Positions 1-11,400 of a stretch of DNA of 64,000 bases are shown here, in pieces. Every line of letters starts with the position of its first letter. Position 1 is the first letter of the stretch. The notes beneath the pieces are model-generated. The model was not told the DNA's origin. It did not search any database and saw nothing but the letters and a program-made list of their open reading frames with translations. The stretch lies in contig CM049317.1 in the NCBI GenBank assembly GCA_026874595.1, positions 37,794,401 to 37,858,400 on the forward strand. The letters run 5' to 3'. A program made the position numbers and the translations under genes. This DNA is from Sipunculus nudus (Eukaryota > Annelida > Sipuncula > Golfingiida > Sipunculidae).

Positions 1-1720
1 CTGGACCTATCTATGGCTGATGGGATGTACACGGCTGGACCTTTCTATGGCTGATGGGATGTACCTGGCTGGACCTTTCTATGGCTCATGGGATGTACCT
101 CACTGGACCAATCTATGGCTGACGGGATGTACCTGACTGAACCTATCTATAGCTGACAGGATGTACCTGGCTGGACCTATCTATGGCTGATGGGTGTACC
201 TGGCTGGACCTATCTGTGGCTGATGATATGTACCTGGCTGGACCTTTCTATGGCTGATGGGATGTACCTCGCTGGACCAATCTTTGGCTGATGGGATGTA
301 CCTGGCTGGACCTATCTATGGCTGACGGGATGTACCTGGCTGGACCTATCTATGGCTGATGGGATGTACCTTGCTGGTCCTACCTGTGGCTGATGGGATG
401 TACCTGGCTGGACCTATCTATGGCTGATGGGATGTACCTGGCTGGACCTATCTATGGCTGATGGGATGTACACGGCTGGACCTTTCTATGGCTGATGTGA
501 TGTACCTTGCTTGACCTATCTATGGCTGATGGGATGTACCTGGCTGGACCTATCTATGGCTGATGGGATGTTCCTGGCTGGACCTATCTATGGCTGATGG
601 GATGTACCTGGCTGGACCTATCTATGGCTGATGGGATGTACCTGGCTGGCCCTATCTATGGCTGACGGGATGTGACTGGCTGGACCTATCTATGGCTGAT
701 GGGATGTACCTGGCTGGACCTATCTATGGCTGATGGGATGTACATGGCTGGACCTTTCTATGGCTGATGGGATGTACCTCACTGGACCAATCTATGGCTG
801 ACGGGATGTACCTGACTGAACCTATCTATAGCTGACAGGATGTACCTGGCTGGACCTATCTATGGCTGATGGGTGTACCTGGCTGGACCTATCTGTGGCT
901 GATGATATGTACCTGGCTGGACCTTTCTATGGCTGATGGGATGTACCTCGCTGGACCAATCTTTGGCTGATGGTATGTACCTGGCTGGACCTATCTATGG
1001 CTGACGGGATGTACCTGGCTGGACCTATCTATGGCTGATGGGATGTACCTGGCTGGACCTTTCTATGGCTGATGGGATGTACCTGGCTGGACCTATCTAT
1101 GGCTGATGGGATGTACCTGGCTGGACCTATCTATGGCTGACGGGATGTACCTGGCTGGACCTTTCTATGGCAGACGGGATGTACCTCGCTGGACCTTTCT
1201 ATGGCTGATGGGATGTACCTGGCTGGACCTATCTATGGCTGATGGGATGTACCTGGCTGGACCTATCTAAGGCTGATGGGATGTACATGGCTGGACCTTT
1301 CTATGGCTGACGGGATGTACCTGGCTTGACCTTTCTATGGCTGATGGGTTGTACCTGGCTGGACCTATCTGTGGCTGATGGGATGTACCTGGCTGGACCT
1401 CTCTATGGCTGATGAGATGTACCTGGCTGGAAGTATCTGTGGCTGATGGGATGTACCTGGCTGGACCTTTCTATGGCTGATGGGATGTACCTGGCTGGAC
1501 CTTTCTGTGGCTGATGGGATGTACCTGGCTGGACCTATATATGGCTGACGGGATGTAACTGGCTAGACCTATATATGGCTGATGGGATGTACCTGGCTAG
1601 ACCTATCTGTGGCTGATAGGATGTACGTGGCTGGACCTATCTGTGGCTGATAGGATGTACTTGGCTGGAACTATCTGTTGCTGATCGGATGTACCTGGCC
1701 GGACCTGTCTATAGCTGATG
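1..1720. repeat. 34-bp minisatellite array
   Basis: About 50 head-to-tail copies of a 34-bp unit (CTGGACCTATCTATGGCTGA followed by TGGGATGTACCTGG) run from the window edge to about 1720, so the array probably continues to the left. Copies differ at a few recurring sites (TATC or TTTC, GATGGG or GACGGG, CCTGG or CCTCA), and one 33-bp variant has lost a base in GATGGGTGTACC. Divergence rises towards the right end (1550-1720), as expected at the edge of a homogenising array. There is no unique spacer between units, so it is not a CRISPR. No open frame of interest crosses it. Confidence 0.97.
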
Positions 1721-1771
1721 GGTTATATCTGGTTGTTGTGCATTCATCTAGAAGAGACAAGTGACCGTTAC

Positions 1772-1924
1772 CTATCTCTTGTGACTGACAGACTTGGTGG
1801 TGCTGTTCTGTGCACTCAGCAGCTCTCCAGCCAAACAGTCCACTGTCCCCGCGAGCCACCACTGCGCAGTCACCACTGTGAGCGGGTTCTCCCTTTAACC
1901 AGTATACAGGCCTCCGCTTTGGAT
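1772..1924 (-). CDS. CTLD exon, C-terminal half of second C-type lectin module
   Basis: The exon runs 1924 to 1772 on the minus strand, between an acceptor (CACATCAG before 1924) and an AG|GTAACG donor. It is 51 codons long and phase 1 at both ends. Joined to the exon ending at 2732, the shared codon becomes Asp and the frame continues with PKRRPVYWLKGEP. Visible CTLD landmarks are YW...GEP, an internal Cys in SGDCAVV, the GLFGW block, and two spaced Cys in AAECTEQHHQVCQ, which pair in the second half of the long-form C-type lectin fold. The GEP site has no EPN or QPD triplet, so sugar binding through calcium is doubtful. If the donor is not used, the frame stays open to 1671. The protein is presumably secreted or extracellular. 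Domain assignment is firm; exon limits are inferred from splice consensus. Confidence 0.72.
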
Positions 1925-2298
1925 CTGATGTGTACAAATAACATCTTCTAAATCAGGGTATATAAAGGAACTATATGAGTGCCATCCTAGAATTAGCTAA
2001 CAACATAACATCTTATAGCAACCATCTTGATGCAATTCACATGTTTTATTTATTCAAGTTATTTAGGCTTCTTCACACAAAGAAATATTTCCAATTAAAT
2101 CTGTCAGCTCTCCAACATCTCAGTGTTAACACTGACATTTCATTATAAGCCGATGCGTGACATTGTTTAATAAGCCTGATCATATATTATTACAGAGCAA
2201 TTTCATAGGTATGGTCGCAAATGTTCGTCATTAACCTACTATTTTACAAAGTCAAATATACTTTATATAACTCAAACATAAATAGAAAACACAGAGCA

Positions 2299-2301
<3 letters not shown>

Positions 2302-2359
<58 letters not shown>
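2302..2359. repeat. (TA)n microsatellite
   Basis: An uninterrupted dinucleotide run of about 58 bp inside the CTLD intron, followed by a short ATA trinucleotide run (about 2370-2383). Confidence 0.98.
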
Positions 2360-2367
<8 letters not shown>

Positions 2368-2426
2368 AATAATAATAATAATAATTAATGGTATAGCCGT
2401 GTTAGTCTGTAGTCGAAATGTAAATA

Positions 2427-2497
2427 AGAGAAAAGTGACGCCTTTTCGATAGACTTACTTGCTTATTAGTCTGACGAAAAGGCGTCACTTTTTCTCT
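2427..2497. repeat. Inverted repeat, 22-23 bp arms
   Basis: The left arm (2427-2448) begins AGAGAAAAGTGACGCC and the right arm (2475-2497) is its reverse complement apart from one extra A. They enclose a 26-base loop. Downstream of the right arm the sequence is ordinary intron. It could be the end of a small mobile element, but no matching second terminus was recognised. Confidence 0.85.
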
Positions 2498-2731
2498 AGT
2501 GGTTCACCCTTTGAATTTCTCATATCTTCTAACCATCCCTGACAGCTGATATTATATATTACATGTATAATAACTTTATTTGATTTTATCGTATCACCTG
2601 ATATTGTATAATACAGAGATAACTTTATTTGAACTTAACGTGTCACCTGATATTAAATAAAACAGATATTTGTTTCTTTAACGTGTCACCTGATATTATA
2701 AATTAAATAGATAAATTTATATGATTTTTAC

Positions 2732-2995
2732 CGTCAGCCTCCTCTCCATAAAACGCCCACTCTTCCCTCCTTGCCCCGACCCAGAAGCGTTCACACGACC
2801 TGTCCTTCCAGGCGTTATACATCGTCTGCCAAAGAGGTTCCCGCGTGATCGCCAGCCTCATTCCCATCTGCTGACAGCGCCATCTTGCGTCGTACCAGTT
2901 TGATGCACAGCACCCGTAATAAAGAATTTTACCCTCAACCTCCAAGCAGTCACGACGGGAAAACGTTACCTCGGAACACGAACTTGCTTGATTCC
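2732..2995 (-). CDS. CTLD exon, N-terminal half of second C-type lectin module
   Basis: An 88-codon exon read from 2995 to 2732, phase 1 at both ends (acceptor AATTGGAG, donor ACG|GTAAAA). The translation carries the first half of a CTLD: early cysteines in SSCSEV and RRDCLEVEG, the WYDARWRCQQMGMRLA helix block (W..A...C...G..LA), and FWVGARREEW, the WIGL-type strand motif. It joins upstream to the exon ending at 5266 by a shared Gly codon and downstream to 1924. So this module is split across two exons with an internal phase-1 intron. Role: an extracellular ligand-binding module, of the kind common in molluscan secreted lectins and adhesion proteins. The ligand cannot be inferred. Confidence 0.78.
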
Positions 2996-5265
2996 CTCCA
3001 ATTAAGATATGACTAGTTGTAAACGGCGGCATCAGAATACACAAGTAACATAGTTAAAAATGCTTGTTTTGTGAGTACATGTATGTAATGTAAAGATAAA
3101 TCATAGTGACTAACACGTCCCGGTGGCTTAGTCATTTGAGTAGAAGGGTACAAATTAGGAAAGACAATTTTCAAACAACTGTCTTTAAAAGCTGTAAGTG
3201 TATTGTTTTAGGTAGGCCTTTTTATTGCAAAACGCAGAAACAGACATTGAGACAGTTCCTCCCTGGTTCTAATATGCAGGTCTAATCATACTTGAATAAT
3301 TCCTATGTGACTGGCTGGTGCACGTGTCCCCATGGACACACTTTGGAAATACAGGACCTTCATTTACTCAAACATTTGCTTTTATTAATTCCTGAATCAT
3401 AAGCTCTTGCAATTTTAGAAAGACAGCGCGTTTACTGAGATATAATGTCTTGTCCATGTACGTGTCCTTGTGCGTATATAACCACACTTCAGAGTGAACA
3501 CCCTAGGGCCGGCAGGAATTTAACAAATAAAAAACCATTGGTGGGAATAATAGATAGAAATATAAAATCAAAATAAAATATTTTTTTTAAGAAAAAGCTG
3601 TGTTATATATGATGTATGAAGGGAGACGTTCCTTTGACTTTGAATTTCAGAAATTAACTAGAATATCAGCAGAAGCTGACAAAAGCCCTCAGCCAAAAGA
3701 ACAGTGTTTAGAGGTGGTAACAGTAAAAAGTACTAAATATCTGTTCTCACATGGATGTATATCTGTACATGTCTGAGTTATAAATTTAAAATGGAGGGGT
3801 ATGTACCATGATTCATAACAATCCACCAAATGCTTCATGAAAAATAAGCTTCTAAGTTTTATTCTACTATAAGCTCTGTGACCTTGAAAAGTAGGTCAAG
3901 GTCACCCATCTTCGAACTTGACCGAGATTTTGTCGATATACATTTTCACCAAAGAAATAAAATTCCTATTGTGAATACTTTTAGAGATATTCCGCTCACA
4001 AGGCCAAAATTGAAAAATCCAAGAAAAATTAATTAAAAATCAGAAATTGCAGGTGGTGCCCCCAACCTTTCGCAGTAGTTACAAACTATCAGTCCCTACA
4101 ATCATAGTAAGTATTGTGAGAATCCAGCCAATGGTTCCAGAGAAATAAGCTTCGAAATTTTTTTCTAGAATTAGTTCCAAAATGTAGAAAAATAGGTCAA
4201 GGTCACCCAGCTTCGAACTTGACCGAGATTTTGTCAATATCCATCTTCACTGAAAAAAAAAATTCCTACGATGAATTCTTTTAGAGATATCCCGCTCACA
4301 AGCCCAAAGTTGAAAAATCCGATAAAAATTCATTAAAAATCAGAAATTGTAGGTGGCGCCACCAAACTTGTGTAGCAGGTACAGACTATCAGTCCCAATA
4401 ATCATAGTAAGTTTTGTGAAAATCCACCAAATGGTTCCTGAGTAATAAGCATCTAAGCGTTTTTCTATAATCAGCTCTAAAAAGTAGAAAAATAGGTCAA
4501 GGTCACCCATCTTCGAACTTGACCAAGATTTTGTCGATATACATCTTTACCGAGAAAATGAAATTCTGACGGCGAATCCTTTTCAAGATATCCCGCTCAC
4601 AAGGTAAAAGTTAACGGACGCCGGACGGACGGACGGACGGACGGACGGACAGACGGACGGACGGACGGACAGCTTGGGTGACGACAATAGCCCATCAGCC
4701 TAAGGGCTGAAGGCTAATTAAACGGAAGACAGTGAATACAGTTCAATTTCATACAAATAAAGATTGACAGATACGACTTTATTTAAAATTAACCCCCCCC
4801 CCCCCCTCCATATTTGGCGTAGGTTTTCATGGTAACATATGGAAACCCTTGACTGTAGGCCTTCATGCCGTGTACATGAACATAAGCAGCATGGCTTAAT
4901 TGGTAAGATCGTGTTGTCTTCTAGCTCAGAGCTACTTTCCTTCTAATAACGTCTACATTTTGTGCAAAACAATATTTTTTTCACGAGCAATGCGTACTGC
5001 GTGTAACGGTCGTCTGCCGTCCCAGTATATCATCATTTACCTGCCAGAATCTCGCTTTAAAAAAAATGTTAAAAATGTGTTGTTTTTGGAGATACAACGA
5101 ATCCGAACACTTAATGTCACTAGTCTGGCGGGAAAGGTCTATGACATTCACATTAAGTTAAACAAAAAAATATCTGTTACCGGTATATATACTAGAATAT
5201 AATCAAGTACAATAGCAGGGGCTTTCAATTCACTGCTACATCCTTTTACTGGTCACGTGACTCAC
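2996..5265 (-). other. Intron of CTLD gene with pearl-like element
   Basis: Intron between the end of the first CTLD and the start of the second. Apart from the pearl-like element at 3657-4718 it holds AT-rich sequence and a C14 tract near 4793-4806. A tRNA-like A-box string near 4893 has no B box and was not called. Confidence 0.5.
3657..4718 (+). mobile_element. Pearl-like non-autonomous element, family A
   Basis: The element starts near ATATCAGCAGAAGCTGACAA and ends CCTAAGGGCTGAAGGC. Inside are about three tandem copies of a 300-bp monomer; the landmark AGGTCAAGGTCACCC recurs at 3893, 4194 and 4494. A (GGAC)n tetranucleotide run at 4622-4671 precedes the 3' end. A second copy of the same family with only one full monomer lies at 31970-32548, with matching start and end, which fixes the termini. 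Core monomers plus a tetranucleotide tract plus short conserved ends is the published organisation of bivalve pearl elements, later linked to Helitron-like transposition. No coding capacity. Confidence 0.75.
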
Positions 5266-5391
5266 CTTGTACCTCACACAAGAACCCGTAACTATCTTTG
5301 GTGCAATCGTCAAATTCTATCCTTTTTTCTTTTAGGAAGAAAAGCCCGCAGTTCATGAAGTCGAGCCAGTTCTGGTTGGCTAAGTCGCTCC
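5266..5391 (-). CDS. CTLD exon, C-terminal half of first C-type lectin module
   Basis: A 42-codon exon too short for simple ORF finding, read from 5391 to 5266. The acceptor is ATTATTCACAG, and the donor is CAAG followed by GTGAGT. Both ends are phase 1. It encodes a typical CTLD tail: NQNWLDFMNCG, then an Ile/Phe-rich strand, FDDCTKDSYGFLCE, with the last cysteines placed as in C-type lectins (C...C, ending FLCE). The final partial codon joins the exon beginning at 2995 to give Gly, so it is immediately upstream of the second CTLD. The matching N-terminal half of this first module was not found between 5391 and 13127. It may be split into smaller exons, lost, or outside my detection. Confidence 0.72.
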
Positions 5392-5828
5392 CTGTGAATA
5401 ATAAGAGACAATTGGAGACTGGACTCAGTAAAGTGATCGGGGTATGGTCACATCAATGGAGTATGCAAATGCAAAAACACAATGAACACATTCTTATTGA
5501 GAGATAATATACATGTAAAACATTAATAGGGTATCTTTAAAAAAGGCCATAAGCTACTACTAGCCGTAGTATTTACTCTGCGTAAAAATCGATATCTGAA
5601 TGTGTATGTGAGACACCGAGGGGGAGCATAATTGTAATGGTGAGAAAAGTAAAAAAAAAAATACTGCTATTCAGCTGTCATTAAGGCAGTTGTAAAAAAC
5701 TAAAGTTAACTGACTGAACCGGTAAGAGTGACGGTTATCGACCAAACAGGATAATCAACATATATCTCTGTCGTTATTCTAGTATCTTAATCAGAGAGGA
5801 AGCTTCATGGATCAGCAGTGTATATATA

Positions 5829-6262
5829 CCCGATATCAGATTACTATAGCAACACAGACTACACACCCAAAATCAGAGCACTATAGCACACACACTACAC
5901 ACCCTAAATCAGATAACTATAGCAACACAGACTACACACCATAAATCAGATAACTATAGCAACACAGACTACACACCCAATATCAGATTGCTATAGCAAC
6001 ACAGACTATACACACCCTAAATCAGATCACTATAGCAACACAGACTTCACACCAAATATCAGATTTCTTTAGCAACACAGACTACACACCCAATATCAGA
6101 TTACTATAGCAACACAGAGTACAAACTCAATATCTGATTACTATAGCAACACAGACAATACATACCCAATATAAGATTACTATAGCAACAGAGACTACAC
6201 ATCCAATATCAGATTACTATAGCAACTCAGACTACACACCCGATATAAGATTACTATTGGTA
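5829..6262. repeat. 37-bp minisatellite
   Basis: About 11-12 copies of a 37-bp unit that reads AGATTACTATAGCAACACAG then ACTACACACCCAATATC. Individual copies carry point changes (CACACC or CATACC, AATATC or AAATC). It lies in the intron upstream of the first CTLD exon. Confidence 0.93.
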
Positions 6263-8495
6263 ATCCGATATATCGGTGATTGGTCGTTTTCTTTCACAAT
6301 CGATTAAATCAGTTGTACTTATGCATAGTCGATCACATTAAATTATGTCTGCACATCCAAACAAGAAATATTTTCCTGATTAATTATGCTAATTCTGTCA
6401 GAGAAGTAAGACAGACATATATGTATATATATATATATTATATGAATATAATGCCAATCGAAAGTGAGGGCACCAAGGGAACTCGCACAGTGGAAAGCTC
6501 TACATGTTGGTTTGCCAGATCTTATAATAATGAGTAATGTTTATCTTAATGTTTTTCAGTTGATTAATATAACAAGCTGTGTAAAGCTCACATAACTAAC
6601 TGTGTGCAAAATGCATAGTGTTAATGAAAATGTTACAAAATTATAACAAGAGATCAGTAAAAGTCCATTGGCTGAATGATTATCATATGTGGATGTAAAT
6701 GAAATGTCTAATTCAGACTTTCAAATCAACTTCATGGATGACCTAATTTTGATATTTCAAAATAATATATCTAAATTTGTTATACATCCATTATAGTTTG
6801 GACAAATACTTTTTACATTTCATTATAAACTGCCTAGTGTATTAAGAATCGAATGATTTGTACTCGTCGTATACCTTTCGCAAAAATTATTGATAAATAT
6901 GCGACTTTTCATGACCTAAAATCGCCAACTAACAAACCCGATGTAGTCTGTTTGTTAAGCAGTGATGTAGTCAAGTCTACACTGTACCGACTCCGAGTCA
7001 TGTGGTTGAGTCATCCTCCCGAGAGCCCGAGTCATTTGAAAATCGAGTCCGAGTTCTCGGCTCGTAAAAACTTTATTAATGTCACTTCAAACAATGTTTT
7101 TGTACATTCATATGCTTATATAAAATGGTCATGCATTTAGCGCCCACGGGTTCTGGTTACCATGTGTATGACCTACGGTTGCAGCATGGTCTAGCGGGGC
7201 TTGACATCATCGGGTCCAATTCGCTCGCCGGCCAATTAAATGTCCAACGCATTGCGCGCACTGTATACCGCATACCGCATGGCCGCTAAACACAGCTTTA
7301 CAATGTGTCCCAGTAAAAAAAAATGGCAGCCTTGTCAGTTACACTTGGTTTACTATAAGAACTGATCCAAGGTTAGATATAAAACTCTCAAACACGTAGA
7401 ATGTCGTTTTCTTTTATCATATTTGAACATTTTAAACAATTTTTATATACTGTGACACAAATGTATTAATTAATTACCACACCAGGCATATCCAATGGGA
7501 ACGTCATAGAATACTAACAAACATTCAGGTAAACGAAGTTTTCACAACGTATTACAAGGTCAGGTTATGTTAAATGGTACTCTCATAGAAACATAAAATA
7601 TAGTCAGGGAAAAGGAGGAGATATATTTAATAACGTTGCATTTGTTGTTGTCATAGGCTGTCTAGGTCTACACCGAGCGGGTGTGTTAAAATACCGCGTT
7701 AGGACAATATTGGCCCTGAAGATAGTACATATTTAGCAAAGCGTGGTGTAAAAGAGCAGACTTTATCTGAAGAATTTGTAGATGTGAGACTGGAGCCAGT
7801 CTACAGCGGCGATGGCCAACTATTGAACGTTATCGCAATAAACCTGTGTTCGTTACCCAAGACGTGGAGTCATCAATTTTTACTTTGGCGTATAAGTTCC
7901 CGGAAAATATATGTCCGCTGCGTGTGTGGTGTGACATGACACACTGTATCGTGTTGGACTCGTCCTGGTTTATAGTCAAGGTCAAAGGTCGACTGCTAGT
8001 CCGGATTCTAATCCTACGTGATGGTTAAGAGGTCACGTGGTCCTACTTGTTCACATGACCTGCGGGTCACAAATCCCTGAAGGAGAGTAGTGAATGGTTT
8101 GGCCTGCTATGGTTGGCTCTAGCCGTTATGCCAGGAGGCCTTTAAAAGACTAGTGTTTGATTTTTTTTGTATGTTTAGCATTATCTCATACCAGGATGGT
8201 ATCAGCCAAATATTTTTAAATTTATGGCCAATCAAAGGCATATTGTCCAAATGGTTATTTGAGACTGCTTTGGGGAGGGTAATTTTTTGCTTCACTGCAT
8301 TCGGACCAGAATGGTGAGGGAATGAGATACACAACCACTGACTTTCTTGGCCTTGTTTGACTGTAGAAACAACAAAATCTCAGGTAAAAAATCAGCTCGC
8401 TAATCAGCACGCTAATAAAATAAAAAAAAAGGTTTCCCCGCAACCCAACCTCTATTTCCGATGAGCATCGGCTGTTCTAAATATAGCCATAGCTG

Positions 8496-11400
8496 TAACA
8501 AGTGACCCATGGGTCATGACGCTCAGCCGACTGACATGTTGACAATATGTCCTTGCACAGACAACTAATTAAGATAATGTAGGTGGCATCATTGTTCATG
8601 CATATTAGCTTAAGTTTATCAAGACCCATAAGCACAACATCTCTGATGACAAACCAACCGGCCTTTCATGAGGAATCTGGCAATTTGTGTGTATTTTGCA
8701 TTATTTTTAGGGTGCTCAAACATACCCCAAAACTCCGAGAATATAGTTCACTGTGACCCAATATAAGGCTTCTGGGGAGAACTTCTGAGGAACTCTTAGG
8801 ATGTAAAGTTAGAAGATTCTGGGCCCAAAGGTTATGATTTGTGCCCTACTGTGGTATCAAATTTTCAGTTATTCTGAGGGATGCTTATAAGCCCCATAGG
8901 TCATAAAATATGGGTAACAGAGACCAAAATACATGTTTCCAATAAGATTTTTATAGACCTCCCTGGACTTTAGGTTAGAAGATTCCAGGTCTAATGTTTA
9001 TGATTTGTGCCCTGCTTTGGTATCAAATATTGAGCCCAATAGCTCAGAGAATATGGGTAACAGAGACCTAATTTCAGGTTTCCATGGAAACTTTTCATGT
9101 ACCTCTCTGGAAGTAAAGTGAGAAGATTCTAGGTCTAGTTGTTACGATTTGAGCCCTGTTAACAGATGACCGCATCTTTTAAGGTCTCAAAAATAGATAA
9201 AAAATAGTAAAAAATCGAAACATACAGGTGGCGCCACCAGTCTGCAGAAACTGATGAAAAACTCCATGATGAATATCCATGCAAAGAATCATGGTGATCA
9301 ATGCAATAGTTGTTCAGATACTTGAGCTTTTGTATCAATTTTTTTATTATTCTGGGGGGGGGGGGGGTACTTCGGAGCCCCATAGCTTGAAGAATATGGG
9401 TAAAAGACACCTTATTCCAGGTTTCCAGGGAGACTTTTCATGTACCTCTTTGGATGTAAAGTGAGAAGATTCAGGTCCAGTGGTTACGATGGGTATCCTG
9501 TTAACATGTGACCACATCTTTTAAGGTCTCAAAATAGAGAAAAAAATCGTAAAAAATCGAAACATACAGGTGGCACCACCATTCTGCAAAAACTGATGTA
9601 ACACCCCATGATCAATATCCATGCAAAGAATCATGGTGATCCATGTATTAGTTGTTCAGATACTTGAGCTTTTGTATCAAATTTTCTATTATTCTAAGGG
9701 GGGGGAGGGGTACTTGCAAGCCCCATAGCTCACAGGTTTTGGGTAACAGAGACCTAATTCCAGGTTTCCAAGGAAACTTTTCATGGGCCTCCCTGCATGT
9801 CGAGACAAAAGATTCTAAGTCCAGTCGTTACGATATGTGCTCTGTTAACAGATGAGGATATCCTTTAGGATCTCAAAAATAGAGAAAAAAATCGTAAAAA
9901 ATCTAAAAATACAGTCGGCGCAACCATTCTGCAAAAACTGATTAAACACCCAATGATCAATAACTATGCAAAGAACCATGGTGATCAATGCATTAGCTGT
10001 TCAGATACTTGAGGTTTTGAAACAAATTTTCTATTATTCTAAGGGGGGGGGGTACTTCGGAGCCCCATAGCTTGAAGAATATGGGTAAAAGACACCTAAT
10101 TCCAGGTTTCCAGGGAGACTTTTCATGTACCTCTTTGGATGTAAAGTGAGAAGATTCAGGTCCAGTGGTTACGATGGGTATCCTGTTAACATGTGACCAC
10201 ATCTTTTAAGGTCTCAAAATAGAGAAAAAAATCGTAAAAAATCGAAACATACAGGTGGCACCACCATTCTGCAAAAACTGATGTAACACCCCATGATCAA
10301 TATCCATGCAAAGAATCATGGTGATCCATGTATTAGTTGTTCAGATACTTGAGCTTTTGTATCAAATTTTCTATTATTCTAAGGGGGGGGGAGGGGTACT
10401 TGCAAGCCCCATAGCTCACAGGTTTTGGGTAACAGAGACCTAATTCCAGGTTTCCAAGGAAACTTTTCATGGGCCTCCCTGCATGTCGAGACAAAAGATT
10501 CTAAGTCCAGTCGTTACGATATGTGCTCTGTTAACAGATGAGGATATCTTTTAGGATCTCAAAAATAGAGAAAAAAATCGTAAAAAATCTAAAAATACAG
10601 TCGGCGCAACCATTCTGCAAAAACTGATTAAACACCCAATGATCAATAACTATGCAAAGAACCATGGTGATCAATGCATTAGCTGTTCAGATACTTGAGG
10701 TTTTGTATCAAATTTTCTATTATTCTAAGGGGGGGGGGGTACTTGGAAGCCCCATAGCTGACAGGTTTTGGATAACAGAGACCTAATTCCTGGTTTCCAT
10801 GAAGACTTTTCATGGGCCTCCCGGCATGTCGAGACAGAAGATTCTAAGTCCAGTCGTAACGATTTGTGCCCTGTTAACAGATGACGGCATCTTTTAAGGT
10901 CTCAATAATAGAGAAAAAAATTGTAAAGAATCGATAAATACAGGTGGGGCCACCATTCTGCAAAAACTGATGTAACACCCCATGATCAATATCAATGCAA
11001 AGAATCATGGTGATCAATGCATTAGTTATTCAGATACTTGAGCTTTTGTATCAAATTTTTCATTATTCTGAGGGGTACTTCGGAGCCCCATAGCTTGAAG
11101 AATATGAATAACAGAGACCTAATTTTAGGTTTCCAGGGAGACTTTTCATGTACCTCTTTGGATGTAAAGTGAGAAGATTTCAGGTCCAGTGGTTACGATT
11201 TGTATCCTGTTAACATGTGACCACGTCTTTTAAGGTCTCAAAATAGAGAAAAAAATCGTAAAAAATCGAAACATACAGGTGGCACCACCATTCTGCAAAA
11301 ACTGATGTAACACCCCATGATCAATATCCATGCAAAGAATCATGGTGATCCATGTATTAGTTGTTCAGATACTTGAGCTTTTGTATCAAATTTTCTATTA

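Larger units (their letters stand above)
1925..2731 (-). other. Intron of CTLD gene with microsatellite and hairpin
   Basis: Intron between the two halves of the second CTLD. It contains a (TA)n tract (about 2302-2359), a short ATA run, and the inverted repeat described separately at 2427-2497. From about 2540 to 2715 a loose motif, CACCTGATATTATA, recurs about three times at 60-70 bp spacing. No coding signal seen. Confidence 0.6.

Noticed and set aside
1-1720. CRISPR-like regular repeats
   Set aside because: Units are contiguous with no unique spacers, and the DNA is clearly eukaryotic; it is a minisatellite. The same applies to 5829-6262 and 16262-17085.
4890-4960. tRNA-like A box (TGGCTTAATTGG)
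   Set aside because: No B box at the required distance.
6959-7070. hAT-type element end (CAGTGATGTAGTC followed by CCGAGTC repeats)
   Set aside because: Plausible left end, but no inverted partner or target duplication found nearby.
7188-7225. tRNA-like A box (TGGTCTAGCGGG)
   Set aside because: The only B-box-like string is too close, and no cloverleaf folds.
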